Positions 1 through 8,795 of a DNA stretch of 64,000 nt are shown here, one piece after another; the stretch's first letter is position 1; the number at the start of each line of letters is the position of its first letter. A program made the translations under genes and the position numbers. A model generated the notes under the pieces. That model was not told where the DNA came from. It searched no databases and saw only the letters and a program-made list of their open reading frames with translations. This DNA is from an uncultured Bacteroidales bacterium (GTDB taxonomy: Bacteria; Bacteroidota; Bacteroidia; Bacteroidales; Bacteroidaceae): positions 1-64,000 of the forward strand of contig CADCIP010000016.1 of NCBI GenBank assembly GCA_902801485.1, written 5' to 3'.

Positions 1-190
1 TCCCTTATCAGCCCATTTGCATGTAGGCATCATGTAGGCTCCATGTAGGCTTTATGTAGGCTTGCGAACGCATCAATCCGTTTATTCATCGGGAGTTTCG
101 GCAAAATCATGTAGGCATGTAGGCTGTTTTGGATTTTAGAACCATGAACCCTTAACCGTAAGTGCCATCATACATCATACATCAGCCTTC
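1..190. repeat. Intergenic phrase repeats (atgtaggc and catcatacatc)
   Basis: No gene is seen here. The octamer atgtaggc occurs six times between about 20 and 125 at irregular spacing. From about 140 to 185 there is a phrase with aacccttaaccgtaagtg and catcatacatcatacatc that recurs almost exactly near 10910-10950. These look like dispersed non-coding repeats, not regulatory sites of the serpin gene, whose 3' end faces this region. Confidence 0.6.
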
Positions 191-2677
191 TTACATCTTC
201 ACCACCTTTTTCCCATTCACTATATACAGGCCTTTGGCTGTTGGCCTTTGGCCATTGGCTATTTTCCGCCCTTGCAGGTCATAGATGGCATCATCTGCTG
301 ATTTCTTTTGAACGGCAGGAGGCAAGATGCTGTTCGTCTGTCCCATACCCATGTATTGGCCCATGAAGAAGATGGTGCCTGTGCTCTGCTCGCTTATGAT
401 GTAGAAGAATGGGCGGTTGGCATGAAACTCAACCCACTCCGGGATACCTTCTGACTCCTCAATCACGGTGATGGCAGCAGCCTCGGTACCTTCTTCGTCT
501 AATTCTATGATAGCTTTCTGGAACATATTGCTGATGAAAATGGCACGATTGCCGAAATAGGGGAACTCCGCGGTCTCAAAGCTAAAGGCCGATGGCATAC
601 CTAACTCTTTCATTATATCTACAAGCTGAAGGCCTGTGCTGGTATTTATGCGTGGCAGTTTCAGATCTACCTCTTTTTTCCATCCTGGCTTGAATTGCCA
701 GTTCTTGCCGTTCAACTGACTGAGCACATCGCTGATGGTCTTGCCCTCGCGAGGCAAGAAAATGGTCATCCTGTAGGCCTCGTTTCCGTAGGGCAAATGG
801 ATAGCCTGATACAGGTCGTTCTCGGTGTATTCAAACTCCTCACATTGCTGCATCATCGGCACAGGTTCTCCACTATTGAAGGATTCATCCTTGGTGTACT
901 GCTTGTCGAACTTATTGGCCCATGCGCCCTTGAAGTAGATAGCATTCAGCAGATAGCTCACAGCCAGTTCATTGAACGTATCTTCATTGAACACCTCAGG
1001 AATCATGCCGTGCGTATGGTCGTTGGCCCATTGGTTAATGATGTCTATCGTCTTCTTTGTCTCAAAGAAATCGAGTGCCTGCGGCTCCGCATCGTAGAAT
1101 TGGTTGGCCTTGTCTATAAATCCTTGCTGCAGATAATAGTCCTTGCCGCTGTTTACAAAGATGGTGTTGGCAATCTCGGCTGCTGTTGTGTTGTCCAGCG
1201 TGGGAGCTTCTGTCAGCAACTTTCGGCAGAAGGCATTGATGGCATCAGCTCCTGCATTGCCAAAGCCTAACACCTCATTTATTTCCTTCTGTGTCTGTCC
1301 TGCTGCACCGTTGTTGAGCATACCTAAGGCATAAGTGATGCTGAGCGGCGACATTATGCTGCTCTGCTCACCTCGAGCCTTGCGGAAGAGATTGAAGGCA
1401 AAGTCGTTGTTGCTCTCTACCAACAGCCTCTCTTCTTCTGTTAGACTGATGTCCCTACGAGGATTTGCTATCGGCTCTCCTGTATATTGGCCAATGAAGA
1501 AGATGGCACCTGTACTGCGTTCGCTGATAGTGTATAGGAAAGGTCGGTCGGCAACAAAGTCGGCATAGCTTGGACCATTCTTGCGAATATCTATAACGGT
1601 TACTGCCGATGCCTCTGTACCCTCCTCGTCGAGTTTTATCTTGGCACACTGCTTCATCAAGCCAATATAGACATTTTGATCGCAAAACTCATTAAATCCA
1701 TATCCGCCCTCGAAAGCGTTAGGCATACCCAGCGATATCATAATATCATTCAGTTGCATATCGGTTGACGTCTCGAATTTGGGCAAGTAGAGGTTCACAT
1801 GACAGGGCCCATAGTCTTCTTCGTCCCATCCCTTACTGCTCAGTTCACCCAGCACATTGTCTATGGTCTTGCCATATTGTGGCAGGTAAACGGTCATCTG
1901 ATATGCCATATTGCCATAGGGCAGGATGACTGACTGATAGACCTTATTCTCAGAATAAGAGAATTCAGCATACTGATGCATCATTTGTGCCTCAGCCCTT
2001 CCTTCATCAAACTGGGCACGATAAGTCTCCTTTGCATCGAACTTATGTGTCCATTCACCTTTGAAGTAGAGGGCATTCAGCAAATAGCTCACAGCATCCT
2101 CGCAGAACTCCTCCTCCTTGATAGCTTCTGGAATCATCCCTTCGGTATGGTCGCTACTCCACTGGTTGATGACATCACGGGTTACACCATCGCCAAAGTC
2201 CCTGCTTTCAGGCGTAGCATCATAATATTGTTTGGCCGTTTCCACAAAAGCAGCCTTCAACTGACAACCTGCAGTAGTATTCACATAGATATTATTGGCC
2301 ATCGCTACACGTGTCTTCTCGTCAAGGGTGCTGCTCTCCGTCAGCATCTTCAGGCAGAAGGCATTGACGGCATCAGCACCGCCCACATCCTTGCTGCCCA
2401 GCATGGCATCTATCTCCTCGCGTGTCACCCCGTCGGCTCCGTTGTTCAGCATACCAAGGTCGATGGTAATACTAAGGGGAGACAAAATAGTTGAGGGTTG
2501 AGAGTTGAGAGTTGAAAGTTGGGATTCGCGGACCCTACTGAAGATATTATAGGCAAACTGGTTGTTGTTCCTTACCAGCTGAAGCTCTTGATTTGTAAGT
2601 CCAATAATTTTAGCATTAACAGCAATCTGTGTTCCTATCAGGAACATCAAAATTGATAATAGTAATCCCTTTTTCAT
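191..2677 (-). CDS. Secreted tandem-domain serpin (two serpin domains in one chain)
   Basis: 828 aa from the ATG at 2677, where a signal peptide begins (MKKGLLLSILMFLIG...). An upstream in-frame start at 2797 is rejected because a canonical promoter lies at 2723-2754. Two full serpin domains follow, about residues 25-400 and 405-790. Each carries an inhibitory hinge, EEGTEASAVT near residue 349 and EEGTEAAAIT near 727, so both should inhibit serine or cysteine proteases by the suicide mechanism known for the family. The end (IYDLQGRKI...KGLYIVNGKKVVKM) is a Prevotella-type C-terminal tail resembling type IX sorting domains. A heptamer repeat insert lies at 2490-2521. Targets are unknown; host or competitor proteases are likely. 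Confidence 0.9.
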   Translation of the reverse strand: MKKGLLLSILMFLIGTQIAVNAKIIGLTNQELQLVRNNNQFAYNIFSRVRESQLSTLNSQPSTILSPLSITIDLGMLNNGADGVTREEIDAMLGSKDVGGADAVNAFCLKMLTESSTLDEKTRVAMANNIYVNTTAGCQLKAAFVETAKQYYDATPESRDFGDGVTRDVINQWSSDHTEGMIPEAIKEEEFCEDAVSYLLNALYFKGEWTHKFDAKETYRAQFDEGRAEAQMMHQYAEFSYSENKVYQSVILPYGNMAYQMTVYLPQYGKTIDNVLGELSSKGWDEEDYGPCHVNLYLPKFETSTDMQLNDIMISLGMPNAFEGGYGFNEFCDQNVYIGLMKQCAKIKLDEEGTEASAVTVIDIRKNGPSYADFVADRPFLYTISERSTGAIFFIGQYTGEPIANPRRDISLTEEERLLVESNNDFAFNLFRKARGEQSSIMSPLSITYALGMLNNGAAGQTQKEINEVLGFGNAGADAINAFCRKLLTEAPTLDNTTAAEIANTIFVNSGKDYYLQQGFIDKANQFYDAEPQALDFFETKKTIDIINQWANDHTHGMIPEVFNEDTFNELAVSYLLNAIYFKGAWANKFDKQYTKDESFNSGEPVPMMQQCEEFEYTENDLYQAIHLPYGNEAYRMTIFLPREGKTISDVLSQLNGKNWQFKPGWKKEVDLKLPRINTSTGLQLVDIMKELGMPSAFSFETAEFPYFGNRAIFISNMFQKAIIELDEEGTEAAAITVIEESEGIPEWVEFHANRPFFYIISEQSTGTIFFMGQYMGMGQTNSILPPAVQKKSADDAIYDLQGRKIANGQRPTAKGLYIVNGKKVVKM
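2490..2521. repeat. In-frame heptamer phrase repeat inside the serpin gene
   Basis: Imperfect repeats of ttgagag (ctctcaa on the coding strand) encode SQLSTLNSQPST between the first helix and the SPLSI motif of serpin domain 1. The second domain of the same protein has no such insert at the matching place (GEQSSIMSPLSI), so the extra residues are an insertion. The same heptamer occurs twice in queA. Confidence 0.7.
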
Positions 2678-2722
2678 AATATATAGTTTTAGCTTTAAGC
2701 GTTTTGTTATAGGTTTTTGATG

Positions 2723-2754
2723 CAAAATTACGCGGTATCGGAAATCCCTCCAAA
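2723..2754 (-). promoter_or_regulatory. Bacteroidota promoter of the serpin gene
   Basis: On the minus strand TTTG (2751-2754) is followed after 20 nt by TAATTTTG (2723-2730). This matches the Bacteroidota vegetative consensus TTTG-N19-21-TAnnTTTG. Transcription would start roughly 40 nt upstream of the ATG at 2677, which supports that start codon. Confidence 0.75.
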
Positions 2755-2826
2755 TAAATCCACTCCCAAGTACGCCCAACTTCCTGTTAAAAAACATTAA
2801 ACACCGTCATTTCGGAGAAACTTCCC

Positions 2827-4863
2827 TTACTTAACCGCAACCTTTTTCCCATTCTGAATGTACAGTCCCTTGGCTGGTTTGTCAGAAAGGCGCTGCCCCT
2901 GGAGGTTGTAGATATAATGATTACTTGGCTCTAACCTCTTACTTCTCACCTCTTCTATTCCCGTCGTGTTTGAGTTGAATTCACCAGTAAAGGACTCTTG
3001 GCTATTCTCCATAGTTACGGTGTATAGGCCTTCTGTGTAGGCAGATATATCAATATTGAGGCCAACGATATTGCCAGCGTTGATGGTTTTCTCGTAAACG
3101 GCTTTGCCTGTCTTGTCAGTAATGCGTACCAGATAGGTTTCGTCAAGCGGGTCGAGATTGATATCTAACTGCTGGGCATTGTATTCACCATATAGCAATT
3201 TCTCAGCCACTTTCTTTTTTGGTGCCTTGGGTTGTATCTTGATGGTATGAGTAAAATCGAAGCGACGTGTTTCGGCCCCCATGCCGTATGGATCTTCCTC
3301 TTCACTATTGTAATAGATGACTTCATCGCCCACGCTACAGGCAAGAAGTACACCAGATGCCCCACCAACGTAGTAATATGGATGATTGACGTATGGCCAG
3401 GATGTGCTGCCAACGCCTTCATACCATCGTTCTTGTCCAAAAGTATAACACGAGCCTTTAAAGCCGGGGTAGATTCCTGTCCATTTATACACAACGGAAA
3501 TATGACCATCTGGATTTGGCATGATGTCGTAAGAGGAGAGCGTGAAATCGTAGAACAACTCGAACTGCGGTCTATCGCCAGCAAAATACACCGCCATGTC
3601 TTCCTGTTCTATGTTATTGCCTGCAAAATACACCTTTTTGTCTTGCTCGTACCAAGCACCAATATACAATGGAGAAGGATTGTTATTCGTAATACATTTC
3701 ATTTGCTTACATGTTTGCCCGCCAATGATGGTATCACCATCAAAATAACAATATTCAATCGATGATTCCATTGGATATCCAGAAGGAGAAATACCACTGC
3801 CTCTTACTTTCCACACCTTGCCTTCTTCGACGAATGGGCGATATTTGTTAAGTGGTGCCTTGTTAATAACAGGATGCTCCTCCCCATAATTGTCCACAAT
3901 GATGTAATCTAAGTGTGGAGGTAACCCTCCAACATAGAAGTCTGTGGAATGAAGGGCCATACGATCCTTTGTTGGCTCTACTTCTTGTATTTTAAAATGA
4001 AGCTTGCGAACAGAAGAATCATCGGTTGGTTCCTCAATGAAGTAAGCATAGTTATTAGGGCCGACTTGGGTGCACACGTTTCCATAGACATGCAGGCGGT
4101 TACCTTCCAATTCGTAGGTCAGTTGGTGATGAAGTTTGCCTTCCGCAGGTACTTCTGCGCCAGTAGGCAAGTTGCAGCCAAACCACAATCTGGGCAACGT
4201 ATCGCCAAACGAGAAAAACATATAAGTATCTTTTTGGTCAGTGACATAGGCTAAATGGTCGAAATAATAAAAACCGTGGTAAAGGTTAGAAAGGGGAAGT
4301 CCAAGTGAGCCAACACCCTCTATCCATGTCTTCGGATCTAAACATAGAATAGATTCAATATCTGATTGTACTACCCATTTTCGCAAATGGCGGTAACGGA
4401 CAGTCCAGATGCCAGCTGTCTCGTCGTAGTAATATTGTCCCACCTTAGGTCCATCTTCAACAGATAACACTTTATATGTCACCATTCTCTGATACTCATA
4501 CAAATATGTCTCATAAGTGTCTCCTTCCTTCAAAGAATAGTCGAACAACAGAAAACTAAACTTCAAATCCGGATCGTAGAGATATACCTTGCGGTTTTCC
4601 TCACGTATTAAGTAAGTTGACGATTCTTCATGATTAATAAAAGTCTTCATTTTGTAAAAATCCTTCCCATCACAATTTACCTTCTCTGCGTCAAATGGTA
4701 TAATGTACTCAACATTATCTACATCCTCGTGACCAGAAACTAGACGGGCTACATGCCACTGCTTACCCAACTCAACAAAGGGAATGTAGTCATTTGGGAC
4801 CTCTTGCGCTTGCATCATAACTGATGCCAACACGGACGCGATGAATAATAATGTACGTTTCAT
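2827..4863 (-). CDS. Secreted surface protein of unknown function with C-terminal sorting-like tail
   Basis: 678 aa with a signal peptide (MKRTLLFIASVLASVMMQAQ). Two diverged copies of one module are visible, starting at DYIPFVELGKQWHV near residue 24 and YRPFVEEGKVWKV near 345. The same module occurs once in the adjacent 1279-aa LRR protein, and the last 150 or so residues of the two proteins are nearly identical (SYNAQQLDINLDPLD-like segment, then YIYNLQGQR and KGLYIQNGKKVAVK). The two genes are therefore partial paralogues. No enzyme motif is recognised. The short upstream gap holds a fossil tail of a regulator gene, which suggests how this copy arose. Confidence 0.85.
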   Translation of the reverse strand: MKRTLLFIASVLASVMMQAQEVPNDYIPFVELGKQWHVARLVSGHEDVDNVEYIIPFDAEKVNCDGKDFYKMKTFINHEESSTYLIREENRKVYLYDPDLKFSFLLFDYSLKEGDTYETYLYEYQRMVTYKVLSVEDGPKVGQYYYDETAGIWTVRYRHLRKWVVQSDIESILCLDPKTWIEGVGSLGLPLSNLYHGFYYFDHLAYVTDQKDTYMFFSFGDTLPRLWFGCNLPTGAEVPAEGKLHHQLTYELEGNRLHVYGNVCTQVGPNNYAYFIEEPTDDSSVRKLHFKIQEVEPTKDRMALHSTDFYVGGLPPHLDYIIVDNYGEEHPVINKAPLNKYRPFVEEGKVWKVRGSGISPSGYPMESSIEYCYFDGDTIIGGQTCKQMKCITNNNPSPLYIGAWYEQDKKVYFAGNNIEQEDMAVYFAGDRPQFELFYDFTLSSYDIMPNPDGHISVVYKWTGIYPGFKGSCYTFGQERWYEGVGSTSWPYVNHPYYYVGGASGVLLACSVGDEVIYYNSEEEDPYGMGAETRRFDFTHTIKIQPKAPKKKVAEKLLYGEYNAQQLDINLDPLDETYLVRITDKTGKAVYEKTINAGNIVGLNIDISAYTEGLYTVTMENSQESFTGEFNSNTTGIEEVRSKRLEPSNHYIYNLQGQRLSDKPAKGLYIQNGKKVAVK

Positions 4864-4885
4864 ATCTGTCTGATATTTTTGATTA

Positions 4886-4941
4886 TCAATTCTTCAGTAT
4901 CTGTTCCAGCGCAATGTCGGAATTGCTAAACAGGCTTAATG
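4886..4941 (-). pseudogene. Fossil 3' tail of a regulator gene
   Basis: Read on the minus strand, this segment encodes SLFSNSDIALEQILKN followed by a stop. It aligns with the last residues of the intact regulator at 8796-10259 (VFGESNPDITLEHILTK, stop). In the intact copy the regulator tail lies 12 nt upstream of the LRR gene; here the fossil lies 22 nt upstream of the 678-aa paralogue. This points to a duplicated unit consisting of a regulator tail plus a downstream surface-protein gene. Confidence 0.7.
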
Positions 4942-4943
4942 TT

Positions 4944-7900
4944 TCACTTCACATATACCTTTTGGCCGTTTACGATATTCAATCCTTTGCGTAAAGAACT
5001 GATGCGCTGGCCTTGCAGGTTGTAGATATAATGGCCACTTACCTCTGATCTCTTACTGCCTACCTCTTCTATTCCAGTCGTGTTTGCGTTGAATTCGCCA
5101 GTAAAGGACTCTTGGCTATTCTCCACAGTAACGGTGTAAAGTCCTTTTGTATAGGAAGATATGTCGATGTTGAGGCCTACAATATTGCCGGCATTGATGG
5201 ATTTCTCGTAAACGGCTTTACCAGAAGCATCAGTAATGCGTACCTGATAGGCATCGTCAAGCGGGTCGAGATTGATATCTAACTGCTGGGCATTGTATTC
5301 ACCATATAGCAATTTCTCAGCCACTTTCTTTTTTGGTGCCTTGACCTCCGATCGAACCACCTCACGCTCGGAAGAGCTGATGTAAGCATCGCTCGTCTCT
5401 CGCTTAATCGGTGCTTTTGGCTGTGTCTTGACAGTATGGGTGAAGTCGAAGCGGACTTTTTTTGTTTCCATAACCAATGGGGTGGCTCCGTCTTCATATT
5501 CGTCATTAAGATAGATAACTTCATCGCCAACGGTGCATGACATTAGGAACCATGTAGGAACTTCATCCACATAATATACATTTTTAGTTGGGGCGTCAAT
5601 GCTTCCTACGCCTTCCATCCAAGTGGGACTGTAACTGCTTCCTCCACTTTCACACCTTCTTACATCCTGATATACTCCCTTAAAGCCTTTTATACCTCCT
5701 ATCTGCTTTGGCCCTATTACAAATTGACAATTATTAATCTGTATTGTGTCATTGGCATCGGCGGAGAAGTCGTACATCAACTTAAATTGTTTGTCTGTCG
5801 TGTTGTATTCGTACACTTTCTTATCCTCTTCATACCATGCTCCCACATATTCCAGAGGGGGTAATACGTCGATGAGATATAAATCAGGGTAATTCGGACC
5901 GTAATACACCTGGCGCATCATCTGCTTGCAGGTCTTTCCGCCGATGATGGTATCACCATCGAAATATAAATATTCAACAAACTGCACAGGATTACCAGAC
6001 TCTGCACCTCCTACCTTCCAAACTTTACCTTCTTCTATAAATGGGCGATAAGCTATTTGTGGTGTCTCGGTACCAACATATTCCTCATAAATGTCGTATG
6101 CCCCTCTATAAGGTGTCCAGCCTTTAGCCTTTGCTGCAGCTACCTGTGTGATTGTCATCGCATTCTGCTCATTCTCAAAGTACATGACATACAGACTTCC
6201 TTCACTCACAGTGGGTAGGCCTTCTACAAGTGCATCCATTCCTTTATCCTTAATCTGGTTTCGTAAGCAGTACAACGTTGTCAGTGCGGTATTCTCCGAC
6301 AAATCAAGCGTGGAAAGTTGATTGTCACAGCAGTCCAAAAACATTATTGCAGAACATCCAGACAAAGATAGTGTTGTAATTTGATTGCTATTGCAGCCCA
6401 ATGATTTCAGTGAAGAACATCCAGACACATCAAGTGAGGTCAACTGGTTATTAAAGCAAGAAAGCCATTCCAACGATATATTGTTTGACACATAGAGTGA
6501 TGTCAGTTTGTTATCCGTACAAGACAAGGATGTCAATGCTGAGTTCTTCGTTACATCAAGCGTTGTCAGCAGATTGTCGGAACATTGTAACAAGGTCAGT
6601 GCCATATTCTTCGATACATCAAGAGTTGATAATTTATTGCTATTGCAGTGTAGTCTTCTCAATGTCGTATTCTTCGACAAATCAAGTGATGATAATTGGT
6701 TGCCCTGACACTCCAAGCATGTTAGTTTTGTGTTCTTTGACACATCAAGTGCTGTCAACTGGTTACCAGAGCAGGCAAGCGTATCCAGTTTGGTACACCC
6801 AGATATGTCAAGTGTTGTCAGATTGTTACCCCCACAGTTCAGAAATCTTAATTCTTTGTTTTCCTGCAAATTGATTGTCGTCATTCTATTGCCAACACAC
6901 TCCAACTTCTCCAAAGCGGTGTTTTTCGACAAGTCGAGCGTCGTCAGTTTATTTGTCATACAATTCAATACTTTCAATGCCGTGAAATACTCAATACCCT
7001 TTTGGTTATGAATATCCAAGCGACTTATATTGAGAGAGGTAACATTCTTCAGCTCCTCGCTTGTCAAAACACCATCAGCACCATATTCTTGACTGAGCAC
7101 CCAATTACGGAAATTCTCGTCAGGGAAGTTCTGCTCATTGATTTCTATCTGTGACGAGGTGTTCTCCTTAATAGAACTGAAAACATTCCATCCTTTCGCT
7201 GCCTTGTATTTGCCTACAGTCCCTTGGGGAACATAGAGAGTTGCGGTTGATGAACCCCACGAGAAGGCATTTTCGGGAATCTTAATAGGCTCCTTGATAT
7301 AGGTCTTGACCGTTTCCAACTGTTTACAAGAATTGAATGCGTATGACGCGATGGATTTCACGTTTTCTGGAATGCTTATTTCATGTATTCCAAGTTTACA
7401 GAAGGCTCCTGTTTCAATGCTTTCCAGACTTTGTGGTAAGGTGATGGCGGTGAGATTCTCAAGGCCACTGAACGCATAGTAGCCAATGGCGGTGATGCCT
7501 TCTGGAATCGTTGTCGTGGTACAGCCTACTATGATTTTATTGCTGGCAGTCTCAATGATGGCATTGCAATTGTTCCTTGAATCGTACACTGGGTTATTCT
7601 CGTCTACGATAATAGAAGTCAGACTGTTACAGGCATAAAGCAATGCCCAGTCAGTTTTGGTATCTATACTGATAACACTCTTGGGTATAAAGAGTTTTTT
7701 GAGTGATGAGCAACCATAAAAAGCTCGATTATCTATACTCTCTACAGTCTCAGGAATTGAGATGGTAGTTAGTGATGAGCAATTCAAAAAAGCTATTTCT
7801 CCAATTGTTTTCACTCCGCTTGGGATAGTGATAGATTCCAGACTGGTACAATCGCAAAAAACACCTTTACTGAGACTGCTGAGATTATTGGATAGTGTGA

Positions 7901-8783
7901 TTACCTTCAATCCTGAACACCCCAAAAATCCATTCATACCAATACTCATCACATTATCGGGAATCACAATGTTTGTCAGGTTCTTGCAATTGGCAAATGC
8001 CGCTACACCTATATGGGTAATGCTGGCAGGGATTTCTATTTCAAAGATTGGACATCTACCAAATGCGGTATCACCTATACGGGTAATGTTTTGTGGTAAC
8101 TCGATAGATGTCAACTGAGTACATTCATAAAACATTCCATTAGGAATGGTTGTAAGGCTTTCTGGAAGCTTTGGCAGAGAAGTGAAGCCTGTATTCCAAA
8201 AGACGTCATTCCCGAAATTTGTTACAGAATTGGGAATGACGATTTCTTTCGGTTGCTTGCAATTGGCAAATGCGTACTCGCCTATGCAGGTTACACTTTC
8301 TGGTATGTCTATGTTATTTAGGTTTTCACAACCAGAAAAAGTATATCCCTCTATTGTTGACAATTGGTTAGGTAATGTGACGGATTTCAAGTCGACACAT
8401 CCAGAAAAAGCTGCTACACCGATGGTCTTAACACAGCTCGGAATGACAACACTGGTAATGGCAGAATTCTTGAAAGCAAATGCTTCAATACGAATCACAG
8501 CATACCCATTTGCCACTTCTAGAATGGTGATATCTCCTGATGGTTTAGACTCGCTGACTTTACGAACTCTGTCGGTACGAGTAGTAGGTTCAGCCGGGTA
8601 ATATTCCTCTCCGACCATACAGGTCTTATCTGATTCACTAATCACGGTATAAGTCAACATAACGCCTTCCACCGTCTCCGCTGTAAATGTATCACCGTCA
8701 TTTCCCCACATGGGCAAAGTTATCATTAATATGACTAACGATGTAATAGCTCTTGTCTTGATAGATAGTAATGTACGTTTCAT
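4944..8783 (-). CDS. Secreted leucine-rich repeat surface protein (BspA-type plus second LRR class)
   Basis: 1279 aa. A hydrophobic leader spans about residues 10-27. Residues about 75-530 are BspA/Treponema-type LRRs with cores such as IPxSVTxIGxxAFxxC. Residues about 550-850 are a different LRR class with 21-residue units of the form LTxLDVSKNxxLTxLxC. Near 911 the YRPFIEEGKVWKVGG module shared with the neighbour begins, and the protein ends in the Prevotella tail (YIYNLQGQR...KGLNIVNGQKVYVK). BspA-type proteins are surface adhesins that bind host matrix or other bacteria; that role is inferred here. The regulator gene ends 12 nt upstream on the same strand, so co-transcription is likely. 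Confidence 0.88.
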   Translation of the reverse strand: MKRTLLSIKTRAITSLVILMITLPMWGNDGDTFTAETVEGVMLTYTVISESDKTCMVGEEYYPAEPTTRTDRVRKVSESKPSGDITILEVANGYAVIRIEAFAFKNSAITSVVIPSCVKTIGVAAFSGCVDLKSVTLPNQLSTIEGYTFSGCENLNNIDIPESVTCIGEYAFANCKQPKEIVIPNSVTNFGNDVFWNTGFTSLPKLPESLTTIPNGMFYECTQLTSIELPQNITRIGDTAFGRCPIFEIEIPASITHIGVAAFANCKNLTNIVIPDNVMSIGMNGFLGCSGLKVITLSNNLSSLSKGVFCDCTSLESITIPSGVKTIGEIAFLNCSSLTTISIPETVESIDNRAFYGCSSLKKLFIPKSVISIDTKTDWALLYACNSLTSIIVDENNPVYDSRNNCNAIIETASNKIIVGCTTTTIPEGITAIGYYAFSGLENLTAITLPQSLESIETGAFCKLGIHEISIPENVKSIASYAFNSCKQLETVKTYIKEPIKIPENAFSWGSSTATLYVPQGTVGKYKAAKGWNVFSSIKENTSSQIEINEQNFPDENFRNWVLSQEYGADGVLTSEELKNVTSLNISRLDIHNQKGIEYFTALKVLNCMTNKLTTLDLSKNTALEKLECVGNRMTTINLQENKELRFLNCGGNNLTTLDISGCTKLDTLACSGNQLTALDVSKNTKLTCLECQGNQLSSLDLSKNTTLRRLHCNSNKLSTLDVSKNMALTLLQCSDNLLTTLDVTKNSALTSLSCTDNKLTSLYVSNNISLEWLSCFNNQLTSLDVSGCSSLKSLGCNSNQITTLSLSGCSAIMFLDCCDNQLSTLDLSENTALTTLYCLRNQIKDKGMDALVEGLPTVSEGSLYVMYFENEQNAMTITQVAAAKAKGWTPYRGAYDIYEEYVGTETPQIAYRPFIEEGKVWKVGGAESGNPVQFVEYLYFDGDTIIGGKTCKQMMRQVYYGPNYPDLYLIDVLPPLEYVGAWYEEDKKVYEYNTTDKQFKLMYDFSADANDTIQINNCQFVIGPKQIGGIKGFKGVYQDVRRCESGGSSYSPTWMEGVGSIDAPTKNVYYVDEVPTWFLMSCTVGDEVIYLNDEYEDGATPLVMETKKVRFDFTHTVKTQPKAPIKRETSDAYISSSEREVVRSEVKAPKKKVAEKLLYGEYNAQQLDINLDPLDDAYQVRITDASGKAVYEKSINAGNIVGLNIDISSYTKGLYTVTVENSQESFTGEFNANTTGIEEVGSKRSEVSGHYIYNLQGQRISSLRKGLNIVNGQKVYVK

Positions 8784-8795
8784 ATCTGTATGTTT

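Noticed and set aside
191-2797. Serpin start at 2797
   Set aside because: The extra 40 residues cover the canonical promoter at 2723-2754 and precede a clear signal peptide.
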